Under the pieces are notes generated by a model that saw nothing but the letters and a program-made list of their open reading frames with translations, searched no databases and had not been told where the DNA came from. Source: Ceratodon purpureus (Eukaryota; Streptophyta; Bryopsida; Pseudoditrichales; Ditrichaceae). Taken from it: 64,000 nucleotides of DNA. Within the stretch, counting starts at the first letter, position 1. Each line of letters begins with the position of its first letter. The stretch lies in NCBI GenBank assembly GCA_014871385.1, contig CM026426.1, positions 56,105,375-56,169,374 on the forward strand. The letters are read 5' to 3'. Shown here one piece after another: positions 1-12,371 of the stretch. Made by a program: the position numbers and the translations under genes.

Positions 1-2270
1 ATCATAGGCTGTTTTATCTTGTGTAGATATTTGATTTTGAAATATCAATATTGGAGTGTGGAGACATCTTCCGGTTCAGAAGCCAAAAGTGTTGAGACAT
101 ATCAAATCATTATAATTTTGGAAGACCCAGATGCAATTCTCTTATATGAGGTTGTAGAACAATGTGATTGAAAATACCAAATCTATTCAAAGATACGGAG
201 AAAGTATTCATTTAACATTTAGTTTGGTCATGCATCAATTCAACTGAGTACATAGCTAGTTAAATTTTTTTTCATTACAATACATAACTTTCTAGTTCAT
301 AAAAATATTTGTTTGTCATGATAGTTGACGCAAATAATTCATAAAATCTGTAAAAGTTTTGAAAGAATAGTTAAGGTAAATGTTTGATAAAAAGTGTAGA
401 TTATTTGAATGATTTTGTTTGGAAAAGATGAGGATATTGGTCAAGCTTTTGATTTCAATTTAAAGATGGGAGTTGGAGCATCTGCACATGAATAACATAC
501 AAGGTAATCACCAATTGCAATTGATATGATAAAAAATTCAACATCAATTTCATTCTTGATATCATGAATTTGATAACTATAGCTAAAAAAAGAAAAATTA
601 GTGTATTTATAGCTTTGATCCATCAATACATTTTCAGGATATCTATCTTCACAAACTTATTAACAAAATTATTTTTCTGCAACAAAATTGTTAAAATGTA
701 TACTACTATAAATTAGCGATTGAACAAATCATTTTGGTAAGGCATCACAAGATACATTGATGATGAAAACTATATTTATATTTCAAAAATATCACAAAAT
801 TTTGGAACCATGAAACCCCAAAAATGCAAAGTCGTAAGTTGTTGATTTGATGCACTTTTGTTTCTACTTATATATGCTCATAATCCTACCTTGGACCCTA
901 TACTTTAGTTTCAACTTTCTCTGAGTTTTGTATTTGTAGGTGAACCTTGAAGTCCTCCACGCCTTGTTTAATCTTAAACCATTCTAGGTCCACAGTCATA
1001 CGTCTAAATAAGTTTCTAAAAAAAGAAATATTATGATATTACTCCTAGAATATCCAAATCTTCTAATTTTAAAATTTAAATTTAGTAAAATATATATTTT
1101 ATTTTTGGAAAATAGTCTCAATTTTCTACTCTCCGCTCTCCGCTCTCCGCTCTCCGCCCATCGATGGCATACAAGTCTTGTCCCCTTAAACATTAGTGCT
1201 TTTGCTTGCAATATATGCAAGTCATCTGCATGCTGGTCCATGTTGTAGCCCAAAGATACACTTGATTGTCTTCATATCAGCATTTAGATGTTACTCAACT
1301 GGATAACTCCTGTAACCTGATACTTCAAATTGTTCCTTGTTGGATTGTGCTTTATTAATATCATGAAAGCTTGTTTGATGAAACATGTGAGCACATAATT
1401 TGCTCACTTTCCTTTTTTAATCCCAAAATCCCTTATTTTAGTAGGAATTTGCATTTTTTAGATTAAAAGTAACCAAAAATAGAGTAGTTAGACTCTTAAC
1501 TACTAGTAATTCTATTTCTACTAATTTCCTCTAAAATTCCTAGGCTTGACTTCTCTAATTTCTTTTTAATTTTTTAATTTTTTATTTCCTTTGTTTCTCT
1601 TCCTCCCCTAAATTTCAATTCCTCTTTTAATTTTAATTTTTTCCTATTTCTTATTTTTCTTTAAAATCTAGATTATGTTTTTTCCATAATTTCCTTTTCT
1701 TATTCTTATTTTTTCATTATCCCACTTTTTATTTCTAATTTTTTATTTAATTTTTAGTTTTTCAAAAAATTGAAGAATTCAAAGCGGCTGCATTTATGCA
1801 TGCTATACCAGTGGTAGGTTAGTCGGAAAAAAATAAAATTTGTTGAAGTCTGTGTGGAAGGAAATGTGGAAGGAAAGGCTGCGGTGCTAGAGGAAGCCGG
1901 CAGTTGGGTCACGAGGAGTTACAACATTAGGCAGGCGCACATGGAGGCATACGGGCTCGGTTTGCAACCCAACCCACCTTCGACGGGGCTGGGTTTGGAG
2001 CCTGCCGCCCCGACGCGATTGTCCCCACACTCTATGGGGTTCGCAGCCCAACGCTTTGGATGTGCGGATTTCTACCGCAAAAACTTACCCCCAACGGTGA
2101 AAGACACTTCAAAATACTGCGGTGAAGTAAACATATTCACCCACCACCACCGCCCCTCTCTCTCTGCCTTCTCGTCACCCGTGCGCCCTAGCAACCCTCT
2201 TTGGCATAGTGACTTCTCTTGGGGTGTGTGCATGCTACAGTTAGGTTTTGTATTTGTGTTTCCTATAGGT
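1..2270. other. AT-rich non-coding stretch
   Basis: No reading frame here has a recognisable domain. The sequence is AT-rich with homopolymer runs and T-rich tracts from about 1560 to 1770. From about 1850 it becomes more GC-rich. That part could be the 5' end of the neighbouring Myb-like gene or the end of Harbinger copy A, but I found no matching inverted terminus. Confidence 0.6.
1129..1156. repeat. 7-bp microsatellite (CTCTCCG)x4
   Basis: Four perfect tandem copies of CTCTCCG lie in AT-rich DNA. No function is apparent. Confidence 0.9.
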
Positions 2271-2285
2271 GGGCTCCTAGACTTG

Positions 2286-3050
2286 ATGATCTTTGATGGT
2301 AGTGGGCCTTCTCAGGTGACTCAAGAGGAGAGGCTTGTGAAGAGGAAGGTCACTAGAGAGTTGTCAGAGGGCAGTACAAACTTTTTCCTCACAATGTATG
2401 CAGACAAGTATTGGGAGTATGATCGTAAACCATTCAAAGAGAGAAATTGGGTAGACTTTGCAGAGAAGTTGAATGTCGAGTTCCCCCAAGAGCCTCAGAG
2501 GACTTGGCAACAGTGTAGAGACAAGTGGTTGAGGATGAGGCATAAGTACTTAGAGGAGAAGGAGAAGCAGGGACAGACCGGAGCTGCACCTACAAGATGG
2601 CCTTGGTACGAGATTTTTGACAACATGCTTGGTGGTACCGCTAAGATTTGAGGTGTGCCACATGGTGTGGATCAGGGAATTCGCATGCCACATGAGGAGA
2701 TCCACTTGAGCGATGATGATGAAGAGTCTACACCAAAGGCCACTCCTACGAAGGCCAATTCCACTGCACCAATTTCACCACGCACGAGGGCGGCAAAGCA
2801 ACCACATTGGGTTGGTCAGTTGAACAAGAGTGCAGAGAAGCGGAGGAGGAAGTTGAGTGCAGGTGACCATGCGATTGCTAGTGCTATCACTGATTTCTCT
2901 AATGGCATCATAGAGATTGAGAAGATGAAACTACGGGTGACAGAGAAGATTATAGAGAGTGGGAAGCAGGGGAGAGAGATGGTCTTGCAGGGACAGTTGC
3001 AGAAGACAACATTGTTTGCAGAGGTCCTGAAGGCCAAAGGACAATCTTGA
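2286..3050 (+). pseudogene. Myb/SANT-like DNA-binding protein of a PIF/Harbinger element (copy A)
   Basis: In PIF/Harbinger transposons the Myb/SANT-like partner protein binds the element ends and helps bring the transposase to DNA in the nucleus. Here an ATG at 2286 follows a good splice acceptor (pyrimidine tract then CTATAG at about 2270), so an upstream exon is likely. The product has a trihelix/Myb-like region: conserved NWVDFAEKLN, then WQQCRDKWLRMRHKY, then WPWYEIFDNMLGG. An acidic, Thr/Pro-rich linker and a basic, helical C-terminus follow. An in-frame TGA at 2649-2651 separates the DNA-binding part from the C-terminal 131 residues, so this copy is probably dead. It faces the Harbinger transposase at 5354-6584. 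I am confident of the family and less sure of the exact start. Confidence 0.75.
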
Positions 3051-3229
3051 GGTTTTCTCTGGCTAGCTTCAGTTGGTTAAGTGAGCTTATACTGGTTTCT
3101 TTTCAGTTTTCTGCATTAGGTGTTTTCCCTAAGTGTTGTGAGGAGTTGACATTTGATTGGATTTGAATTAGATTTGTTTTTACAAACTTCTCAATTGTAC
3201 AACACAGAATTGAATTTTTCATTTATGTA

Positions 3230-3575
3230 TTTGCCATTGTGCATTAATTTGCCCATCACTTTGCATGTGAATTTAAGTTTGTCATTTTTTTTTGAAAATT
3301 TCCATAATGTGAAGCCACATTTATTTGCCCATCAATAAATTGCATGTCAATTTCCGTTTTCTATGAAATTCTCCATTATGTGAAGCCACATTTATTTGCC
3401 CATCAATAAATTGCATGTCAATTTCCGTTTTCTTTGAAATTCTCCATTATGTGAAGCCACATTTATTTGCTCATCAATAATTTGCATGTCAATTTAAGTT
3501 TTCAATTTTATTTTGCCAGTATGTCGAGCCACATTTATTTATCCATCAATTTGCATGTCAATTTTTGTTTTCATA
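3230..3575. repeat. Tandem repeat, about 71-73 bp period, 5 copies
   Basis: The phrase GAAGCCACATTTATTTG recurs at 3311, 3382 and 3453 with a variant at about 3526, each followed by CATCAATAA and TTGCATGTCAATTT. The two central units are nearly identical. A more degenerate unit starts at about 3236. The array lies just 3' of the Myb-like gene, inside Harbinger copy A. Confidence 0.9.
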
Positions 3576-3579
3576 ATTG

Positions 3580-5350
3580 TGTGTATTAGCTACATTTAAG
3601 CTGCGTAGTAATTGCATTTAAGCCATATTTAACACTTGTGTATACAAAGTTATTGCACTTAGGTTAAATTTTGGAATTAAAATCCATACATGGTTACGAT
3701 AGAAGTATTTTAATTTAAATTTTATTATTATTGAAATTGGAAAAGTTTTATCCAACATTATATTTCATTTCATTCATGTATATGCATTTTGATTTATAAT
3801 TTCATGAAGTTCTTTCAAATTCAAACTACAAAACAAAAGGGTACGCAAATAGTTCTGTTATTGTAATGGTTGTCTCCATCGCATTCAAGCTGCATGTATT
3901 ACATGTGAAGATGACTATTTCAATGAATATAATGTTTTATTTTTCTAAGTTTGTAGTACAATGACTTTTCATTTTATTTATGCTTATGCATTTTTTTTTT
4001 TTAATTTAGAAGTTATAGAAATTAGAAGTTTTAGAGTTTAATGTTGTTAAGAATAATTCTTCTTCTACTCAAACTTGTTTATATAAATAAAATTAAAAAA
4101 TCCTTATGTCTATCCATATATGACTTAATATAGACAAAATTTTAGGAAGTCGGAATTACATTTCTGTTTTAGAAATAATAATTTAGAAAAATTCTTTCAT
4201 TCAATTAAAGGGAATTACAAAAAAATTCATTGTATTGTTCAGGCTTGTGAGCGAGTTTGATTTGGTGTTCTCTATGGAGAATTCTAAATGAACGTTTCAG
4301 AATCCTTAGAAACCATTCACATTCTTCCTAGCATAATTTTATATTTGAAGCTACAATTTTAAAGGAATCATTTCTTCGAATGTATTTTCTGGAAAATAAT
4401 TCTTATATTCATAAGTTTTAGTTAGAAGGGTGTTTACATTTGAAATTTACGTATATCCTTTTAATAGACTACTTTGGTAAATTTCATGTAAGAAAATTTA
4501 ACCATGTAGAAGAGAATATTCAAATCAAAGTATGCACTTGTCAATTTCCAATGTATAGAAATTAAATTTAAGCCTACACAATAAAAGTAGTTGTAAAGTG
4601 AACCCTTCTTAAAAAAAATCATACTTTACTAGGATAATGTTTTACATATTTTATTGAATCACGTATTTCAATGCCACCATCTTCGATCACTCACCCACTT
4701 TCTACAACTTTAGGAATTTTTACATTTGCAAAATAAATAACTGAACTACTTATGAATTTTGATTTTGAATAATCACTTTAATGTTTACTAAAATTAGATG
4801 TCTTCTTGTATTCAAAATTTTAAAATTAAAATTTATTCAAAATTTACCTCAATTTATATTTGAAATGTATTTCCTTAAAGTTTTCAAATTTATTCAAAAT
4901 TTAAACCTGAATATGATTAATTTTATAATTTTTATTAATCTAAATAGTTTACATTTAATTAAACCACATGTATTTGTTCCCAAAAAAAACATTGTTAGGC
5001 AATAGCAAGCCGTCTTAAACAAATTCATTGAAGAATTTCAAATGAAAATAAAAAATCCCATGGCATTCCATTATCCTCACTTATTCCCCAGAATTTAAAA
5101 ACAATGGAAAAAGAATTTTGGTAACAACTAAGAAGGAATGCAAACAGTGCAATATCATCTAAATATAATCTACCAATATACTCGCATACAAAAATTGAAA
5201 TCCTACAAGCTTTCAAGCATAATATTCTTGATTAATCAAGATAACATTAGAAACTCAAACTCTAATTACTAGGGTTTTCAAGGATCCATTGCTCAAATAA
5301 CTTCTCTCTCAAACTCTCACCCTCTGCTTTGGCACCCTCCCCTCACAAAT
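3580..5350. other. AT-rich spacer inside Harbinger copy A
   Basis: This is low-complexity AT-rich DNA between the two convergent Harbinger genes. Short open frames here have no recognisable domain. Confidence 0.6.
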
Positions 5351-5353
5351 AAC

Positions 5354-6584
5354 TCAAAGCCTAACATTTCCAAAACCTTGCAATGGATCTCTACAATGTG
5401 GTCTATGGCCCCCTGGCTCAGGCAAATTCCATAGCTCACAGTAGTTATGCAACCAACAACAAGCTATGGTGATCCTTGCCGCTCTATCAACTCTAGAATT
5501 GAAGTTCTTCAAGAGACGCTACCTATTCTTCAAAGATCCAAAAGCATTCTCTATCACCACCCTCACTGAGTTCATTGCACTATCATATCTCTTCTTATCC
5601 TCATCTTGTGGTGACTTCCAATTCTTCTGCAAAAATGTGCGTGTAGGATAAGCGGAGTCCCCAATCAAGTATGGAGTGCACATCTTCCCTCTGACATCCA
5701 CAAGTGGCTCTTGCAAAATAGATCGGGTCCTCAGGTCTTTATACAAGCTGGAGACCTTGAACTGACCACCGTCATGAACACCTCCAGATTGACCTGCACA
5801 CACATTCCAAAATAGCTTGTTTGCATCGCAAATTGCCTGCAAAACAATAGAATGGAACTTCTTCTAACTAAAAAAAGTCACTCTCTGCAAGGATCACTTT
5901 GCGAATTGGCCGTTCTGATAGAGGAATGTGTGTTCCATCAATCGTACCACAAATGTTTGGCAACCGTGTGATCTCATGGAAGTCACCAATAATGCCTTGC
6001 AACCATACACCTGTGGGTACGCTAATGCATCGACTAAACAACTTGTCTCTATCAGAGAGAATGTCAGAAACTATGTCTATATATTTCCTGATAGTGTAAC
6101 TTGCATCTTTCAAGCGATCAGCGATATGGTCAGGAGAGTAACCATGGGCAAACCTATAAAGCACTACAGCAACAATTTTCCTAATCTCCAATTGAGGCCT
6201 AATATGATTTATGCATTGCGATTTCAAATACGGTGTCAACATTTGAATCATGTAGTCAAATGCCTCTGGACTCATTCTATAAAACTTTATGTACTTCCTA
6301 TAGTGCATCTCCTCTGTTGCTCTCCAAACAATGGGTTCAACATGATCCCAATGCGTCGTTTGCCTGGGTTCCACCCAAAAGATCCTTGGAACACAATTCT
6401 TCCTTGTGGCAATCAACCATAGAAGAGGTACAAAGTAGAACCCATTCATGGAATCAAGTACCTCAAAAGCTCTTGACTTGTAAGTAGCATAGTTGCCTAA
6501 TGTTATGGACATGAGCATCCATACAAGCACAACCATACGATGGAAAGAGGAGTCCACGGTTGCAAACAATGCACCTAAATCCAA
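5354..6584 (-). pseudogene. PIF/Harbinger DDE transposase (copy A)
   Basis: This encodes the DDE nuclease-type transposase (HARBI1/ALP1-like, DDE_Tnp_4 family) that cuts and joins element ends. Reading from the 6584 side, the N-terminal helical region has HYRKYIKFYRMSPEAFDYMI and then VAVVLYRFAHG. The first catalytic Asp is in CGTIDGTHIPL, the second in LIGDSAYPTRTF, and the Glu in RVVIENAFGSLKNR. The C-terminus continues with an LLKNFNSRVDRAAR-type segment to a stop at about 5354. The first in-frame ATG is near 6536, so the true start is uncertain and may be in an upstream exon. The frame is broken at a run of seven T (5871 region), and TAG at 5519-5521 sits where the family has Trp after SLKNR. 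Both suggest a dead copy. Confidence 0.85.
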
Positions 6585-6589
6585 AGAAA

Positions 6590-6926
6590 CGACAAAGAAT
6601 TTTCATTCAACAACTTAAACATTAAAAAATATTAAAAAAATCACCAACTCGACGCAGAAAAATTCAACCAAAATATTCAATATAATCTTCATGACATGTA
6701 CTACAACATCAATAAAAAAAAAACAACGGAAGAAGGACATACCCAAGTCAAGAAATCCCCTCCCAAAGTTGCCCCCCCCCGCAGCCTTCATTCCTTGCTC
6801 TAGCTATCCTCGCGGGAAACTTCAGACACCAATGCCGCAAGTCGCAGGAGGGAGGGCGTTCTCGTGGCCGTAAAAAAACCCCGACGCGTTCACACCGCGC
6901 CGGGTTTGGGATATTTCAAAAAGTTA
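6590..6926. other. Spacer, GC-rich toward its right side
   Basis: There is no gene here. A C10 tract lies at about 6771, followed by GC-rich sequence to about 6910. This may be the right flank of Harbinger copy A, but I could not pair it with a left inverted repeat. Confidence 0.5.
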
Positions 6927-6930
6927 TTAA

Positions 6931-7845
6931 CCCCTAAAAAGCCAGCCGTTTTTTGAAGCTCCAAGTTCCAAAACTGTCATTTTTGACCGCTTTGTGGGAA
7001 TGACGGTTTGGACCAGTTTTTTTCTTTTTTGTAGACATCTAACCGTAAGATCTTAAACTTTACCCTCTTTAGAAATACTGATGAAATTTTCAAGTGTTGG
7101 ATATTTACCATTTGTGAGATTATAATGTTTAAAGTTGCAGCAAAACATTTTTTTGGTATAAACCGAACGACATAGGGTAAATGGTGAAAATGGGGACTTG
7201 ATGTTCATTATCCCAAACATTTTGCTCATATTTTTTTCCATGTAGGTAATCAAGTTGGGTACCTCCATGCAAAATTTTAGAGACTTATTCCTTTTTTAGG
7301 ACCTTCATAAAAATTATTTTCTAGAAGCGGGTCTAAAAACGTTGATATCGTAAAACATGTATGACGTTATGTATACTTGGTTTTTGAAAAATCTAAATGG
7401 TGGTTAGGTGCCTTTATACATTTTTTATTTTTAGGCACAATTAATTTTGAAAAATTTCAAAATCTCAAATTTTGACGAATTTTGAAAGAAAGAATTCAAA
7501 AATTTGGAGCTTGTCATTGTAATTTTTGGAGGCTGCCCTTGTAAAATTGGTTTATTTTTGGACTTGGGTCTCTTTGGAATTTGAGTGGTGGTTTGGTTAT
7601 GAATATATTTCAAGAAAAAAATTTAATAAAACCTAATTTTAAGCTGCCCGTTTTGGACTTGAAACCTAAAATTTCTAGATGAAGGTCTTAAAATTGGAAT
7701 TTGGCTTTGAAAATTTTACCACATACACTTTGCAGTATAGGGAGTATCCAATAAAAATCTTAGGCAAAAATATGAATTTTAACCTCCTCATCGTGGCTGC
7801 CCAAAATAGCAAAAACCCATTTAGGCTTTCCTGGATTTTTAGGGG
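6931..7845. mobile_element. 915-bp non-autonomous element with 15-bp TIRs in TTAA duplications
   Basis: The left end reads CCCCTAAAAAGCCAG (6931-6945). The reverse complement of the right end (7831-7845) is CCCCTAAAAATCCAG, 14 of 15 identical. TTAA flanks both ends exactly (6927-6930 and 7846-7849). The interior has no transposase frame. A TTAA target with ends starting CCC(C)T is the pattern of piggyBac-type elements. A Harbinger-type MITE with a 3-bp target is the main alternative, because both neighbours are Harbingers. The element sits between the two Harbinger copies, at an AT/GC boundary. Confidence 0.7.
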
Positions 7846-8203
7846 TTAACCCCCCGAGCCTCCGACGGAGTCCTACACACCGGCGTCAGCACGCAGGTGT
7901 GGCGTGCGGGCCTGTGCGTGGGTCGTCGGGGTGGAGGCCCACCAAAATTCCTTCGCATGCACATGGAACCCCCATGCGCATCCATATGCATCTGCCTATT
8001 GATAGTTGAGGGCATCCCGAATGGCCCGCCATCAGGGCCCCTCCAACGGCTTTTGGCAGGCCCGCAGCCAAACTCCCGCCCCAATGGCCTCGCCAACCCA
8101 CCCTCCATTGTGCCGCGCCTCGCCACTCTTGGCTTGCTCTCGCCAAATTTCCTTCCCTTAGAGGGATACATTTTCAACACGCTATCACCCAGTCAACTCC
8201 AGG

Positions 8204-9374
8204 ATGGCACTTGCAGAGGCGGGAAGGGGGAAGAAGGGGAGGAACTTTTCTGCAGATGAGAAGAGAGTGCTTTGCAGGAGTTTTTTGGCCATATCGCAGG
8301 ACCCCATGTGTGGAAATGGGCAGAGGAACACTGCATTTTGGGAGCGCATCACAATGCATTTCAACCTCCACAAGGGAAGGGGGTCTCCTATCCATCCTGC
8401 TAGGTCTCTAGAATCAAAATGGAGTTACATTAAGCATGATGTTGCTAAATTCTGTGGTGCGTTCAAGCAAATTTGTGATTTACAGGAGAGTGGAGGCGTC
8501 GGAAGATGATGTTTTAGAGAGAGCTCTTGAGTATTACAAGAACCGTCACCCCAAGCAGCAAGATTTTAATGGCAAATTTTAAAAGAAGTTCCCAGGTGGT
8601 GGCAATTGGCGTTGGACGTGCAGCGGAGGCATGTCGGAGAGGGGACGGGGACACGGGCGGTGATGGCAGCCAGGAGGGCGACTGTCTAAGGTTCGGCAGT
8701 GGAAGGCTCGGCACAGGGCTGGGGAGTAGTGACGCTCCGAAGGCCGGGGTCGCACCAGATGTAGATGGCGACGAAGAGGTGCAGGTGGTTGATAGAGCTG
8801 CCTTTCCAAGTCAACCTGTAAGGCTGCAGGGGTGCAAGGCCGCCAAGTCCGACTTGGCAGAGCAGGGGAAGAGGGACGCTATATTGAAGACAGGAGGGAC
8901 GCTATATTGAAGACACAAGCAAGGGCGACGGAGCAAATGGCCGCTGCCAACCTTCGCAAGGCTGATGCCATGGCCGACCATGCAGCCATGTCTCTATTCC
9001 GCATGCTTCTGGAGAATTTAGACGCAGAGGCAAAAGAGTACTTCGGATTGAGAAGAAAGGAGGAGCTCGAGCGCATGAAGCGCCGCATGGAGGCGGAGAA
9101 GAGGACGGCGGAGAGGGAGAAGAGCGACCATGAGAAGCTCCTGCGAGAGCGATCAGCTGAAACTCAGAGCAAGAAAAAGCAGAGGGTGAGTGGAACCCCA
9201 GCTGCGGCTAATGCACAAGCGCAGCCCACTCAAACACCGGCCTCTGCTGCAGCCTTGCCAGTGCCAACAGAGGTGGAGGGGAGTACACCACCTGCAGCGA
9301 GCCATCGCGGAGCAAACCTTGCCAAGCGAGCCATCACCCAGCCTTCGAAGGTCCCCGAGCCTCCACACAGGTGA
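8204..9374 (+). pseudogene. Myb/trihelix-like partner protein of a PIF/Harbinger element (copy B)
   Basis: The ATG at 8204 opens a frame with NFSADEKRVLCRSFLAISQDP, NGQRNTAFWERI and LESKWSYIKHDVAKFCGAF. This is the Myb-like domain often annotated in plants as NAM-associated or glutathione-S-transferase-T3-like, found beside Harbinger-type transposases. The frame shifts near 8495. The following segment (EDDVLERALEYYKNRHP) continues the family's typical sequence in another frame. Further downstream, 8832-9374 encodes a Glu/Lys/Arg-rich coiled-coil-like region and an Ala/Pro/Thr-rich tail, also typical. A short direct repeat of about 25 bp at 8870-8915 (GGGACGCTATATTGAAGACA twice) disturbs the frame between these parts. 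The gene faces the transposase at 11640-12371. Confidence 0.7.
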
Positions 9375-9399
9375 GTTCATGTTCGCTTTTATTTTCTCG

Positions 9400-11430
9400 T
9401 TTTAATTTTTCTCCTTCACGGCTCATGCTCTTCAAATGCTCGTAGACCATGCCAGGGGCTTCGTTGTAGCTAAGTTACAGCCTTGCAGCCAAGGGGTTTC
9501 GTTGAGCCAATTTACCGCTTCCTTGCCATGTCGATCAGTTGCGGCTTCGTGTCAATGTTGACAGCTGCTTCCTGTCGATGTTGATAGGGTTTTTTATTTT
9601 CTTTTTTTTCTTTTTTAACCGAAATGGTAGAGCAGTTTTACTCAATTGTCGAGTTCTCTTATTGTGATGACAGCTTGGTTGAGTTTCTGTTTTATTTTTT
9701 TAATGTTTCCAATCGAGCAATTCTGAATTCTCTTTCATGTGTCCTCTCAAGCCGGTGTTCTTCTATCAATTTAGTATACTTCTTTCACTTTTTAATTGGA
9801 GTTTGGAGCGAGTGAATTTCAAATTTGATGTGATTCTGTAACTTCTTTGGCCAAGGTGAGTTTGTTTAGAATTGGGCTGTCAATGTTGATAGGGCCTGTT
9901 TTTATTTGTTTGGCATTTTTATTTTTTTTAATTCAATCGTTAGTTACATCAGTTAGCACATTCACTTGATGCAGGTTGGGAGATTTTGATGTTTGCGAAT
10001 TAGTTCAAGTTCAAACGTGCACCTTTTGGACTCAATTCGTTAACTGTAATTCATTTTTTGGTTCCTGTTGACTCGTTTTTTTCTGTTATCGACCTTCCGT
10101 CCTTCCTTTCGGTGTTTAATTTTGGGTTCATACATTCACAAAACTGATTGCCTCTCACATGTTTCCATTTTCTCTTCGAAGTCTCTACAAGGTTCTCGAG
10201 CTTATTTTTTTTTTTTGCTTTCATTCGTGCATTTTACATGGCTTCAAGAGGCAGCCTATTCTGATTTAAGTGGAGCCTTCTTTGATTCAATTTATTCGGT
10301 TTCAGTTGATTTTGCTTAATTTCAGGTCGAATCAGTTGATTTCGCTTGGCTTGGTTTCATTTCTTCTTCTCTGTTTTTATTTATTTTTATTTATTTTTAT
10401 TATTTCTTTCAGATTGCATTTGGCATGTCTTCAACTGGTGGCCTACTCTGATCTAACTTCGGAATGATACCCATTCAAAGGTGCGGTTTAGGGTAATTTG
10501 GTTTAGTCTTTGTTAACTCATTCATATTTATTTGTGATTTTTATTTTCTCTTTGAGCTTGAGCAAGGTGCTTACCACTTGGTTTCAATTTATTCAGTTCC
10601 TACTTTGTTATTTTCATTCATTTTCTGGTTTCTTTTTTTCTTTTCTCTTTCAGCTCGAGTGAATTGATCTCGTCTGATTTCCCCTGATTCGTTTGGTTTC
10701 TTCTTTGTTTTCTTATTATTTCTTTAACTTTTAATTTTTTTTTTTCTCTTTCAGGTTGATTCATTTCGTCTCATCTGATTTCTTTTCATTCAGTTCATTA
10801 TTTGTTTGCTCATGGTTATTTTTTTGAATTTTAATTCATTTTCTCTTTCAACTTGTGGAGAGTGATCTGATTTGATCAGAATTCATTCAATTTCTCCTTT
10901 GATTTCTCATTCTCTGTTTTTATTTTTTTTTATTTTTTTTAATATCCACCTCCAGGCCGAGACTTTTGATCTCCCCTGATTTCATTTCATTAGTTTCGTA
11001 TTGTTTTTTTCTTTTCCTTTCTTTTGATTTTATATTTTATTTTTACTTTTCATTCAGGTTGCATGGTTTCAATTCATGGCCTGTTCAGTTTAAAGTCAAC
11101 AGTGCTAGCTCACCGGTTGATTGGTTGCATTTGAGTCTCTCTCTTGTTTATTTTTTATTTTTTATTTCTTTCTTCCTTTGGTTGTATAGTCAGTTGATTC
11201 AGTTTGTACTCTGTTTGAAGCAAAGTGTGCACGAGCTGATTTGAATCAATTCATTGTGACGTCTCTAATTTCACCTTGGTCTGTTTGTTTGCTAATTGTT
11301 TTCTGTTTTTCATTTTCGAATCATGTACCATCTGCTCATTGTATTTCTCTGTAATTGAGTTTTCTGTGGGCTCCCTTTTCAGTCAGTTTTGTTTCTTATG
11401 GAGAGTGTAGTAATTTTAAGCTGATTTACT
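9400..11430. repeat. T-rich spacer with degenerate internal repeats, Harbinger copy B
   Basis: About 2 kb of T-rich DNA lies between the two convergent Harbinger genes. A phrase resembling TTTCAGGTTGCAT..GGC..TTCAA..GGCCTA.TCTGAT recurs near 10235, 10415 and 11060, and many stretches look like polypyrimidine-CAG acceptors. It reads as decayed tandem sequence, not exons. Confidence 0.5.
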
Positions 11431-11639
11431 AGTCTTGTGTTCACAGATGATGCACAGAGGGAGTACTGGGGAGATTCACAATGCATTCCAGAGTCACAGC
11501 CTCGGAATGACCCTAGTTTCAGCTCGAATAGTCCATTAGGGAATAGGCCAGTTGTTTATCCTCAACCACATTCCATGTACAATATAGAAACTTTGGCCAA
11601 GGCTTAAACCTCAATGCCCGTTTCTTCTCTCAATAAGAG

Positions 11640-12371
11640 AATACAATAAGGGAAAATTGTATTTACCTCGAAATTGAGGTCGTGGCCAGCACCCATAAGA
11701 AATTGAGGAGAAATGGTGAGCAATCAAGGACATTGATGTCATTGTTTCCACCTAGCATGCCAAAAAATGCATGCCAAATCCACATGCTCTGGTCTGCAAT
11801 GGCTTCGAGGATGAAGCTCTGGTTCTTGTCTCAGATATTTAGCCTCAAAGCAACCACGAATTGCCACTACAAACCGCTTCATACATTCCTAGGCAAAAGA
11901 CTCCCCTATCTTGCAATAGTCATTGCAAGGGTCAGCAGTAACTCGATAAGCCAACATATGAATGGCGGCAGTGCACTTCTGCAAAGTAGATAGACCCATA
12001 TGACATGCTGCATCTTTCCTAGGATGAAACCAAGGATCATATGTGGCTACAGCCTCTACCATGGTCAGAAACAATTCTCTCTGCATCCTAAAACGTTTCC
12101 GGAATTTAACAGGTCCGTAGGTAGGAAATTCAGAGAAATAGTCCTTGTACAAGAGATGATAAAAAAACTCACGAGATCGATACACAAACTCCCTACCTAG
12201 AACACTTCCACCAGCTTTGGGCCTCGAAGAAGAGGACTCCCCTAGGAGTTCGTCAGAGACAACATCAAACATCTGCATGAAAAAAACGTCCTCATACTCA
12301 TCTTCTAGCTCTTCATCAAACCCTAACTCTAATCCAAGACTTCTCTCAAGCTCCTTTTCCCATGATTCCAT
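11640..12371 (-). pseudogene. Internally deleted Harbinger transposase (plant transposon protein type, copy B)
   Basis: The chosen ATG at 12371 gives MESWEKELERSLGLEL, an acidic N-terminus, then the diagnostic block DYFSEFPTYGPVKFRKRFRM, the LFLTMVEAV region, and LSTLQKCTAAIHMLAYRVTADP ending in KIGESFA. This is the plant-specific Harbinger-like transposase family (PF04827 type). After a short C..RF segment the sequence jumps straight to SMWIWHAFFGMLGG and NNDINVLDCSPF. The intervening first catalytic-Asp region normally present in the family is missing, so this is an internal deletion derivative. The remainder decays by about 11640. It pairs with the Myb-like gene at 8204-9374 in the same convergent order as copy A. 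Confidence 0.8.

Noticed and set aside
5928-6422. Plus-strand 164-residue frame
   Set aside because: Antisense shadow of the Harbinger transposase, which has clear catalytic motifs on the minus strand.
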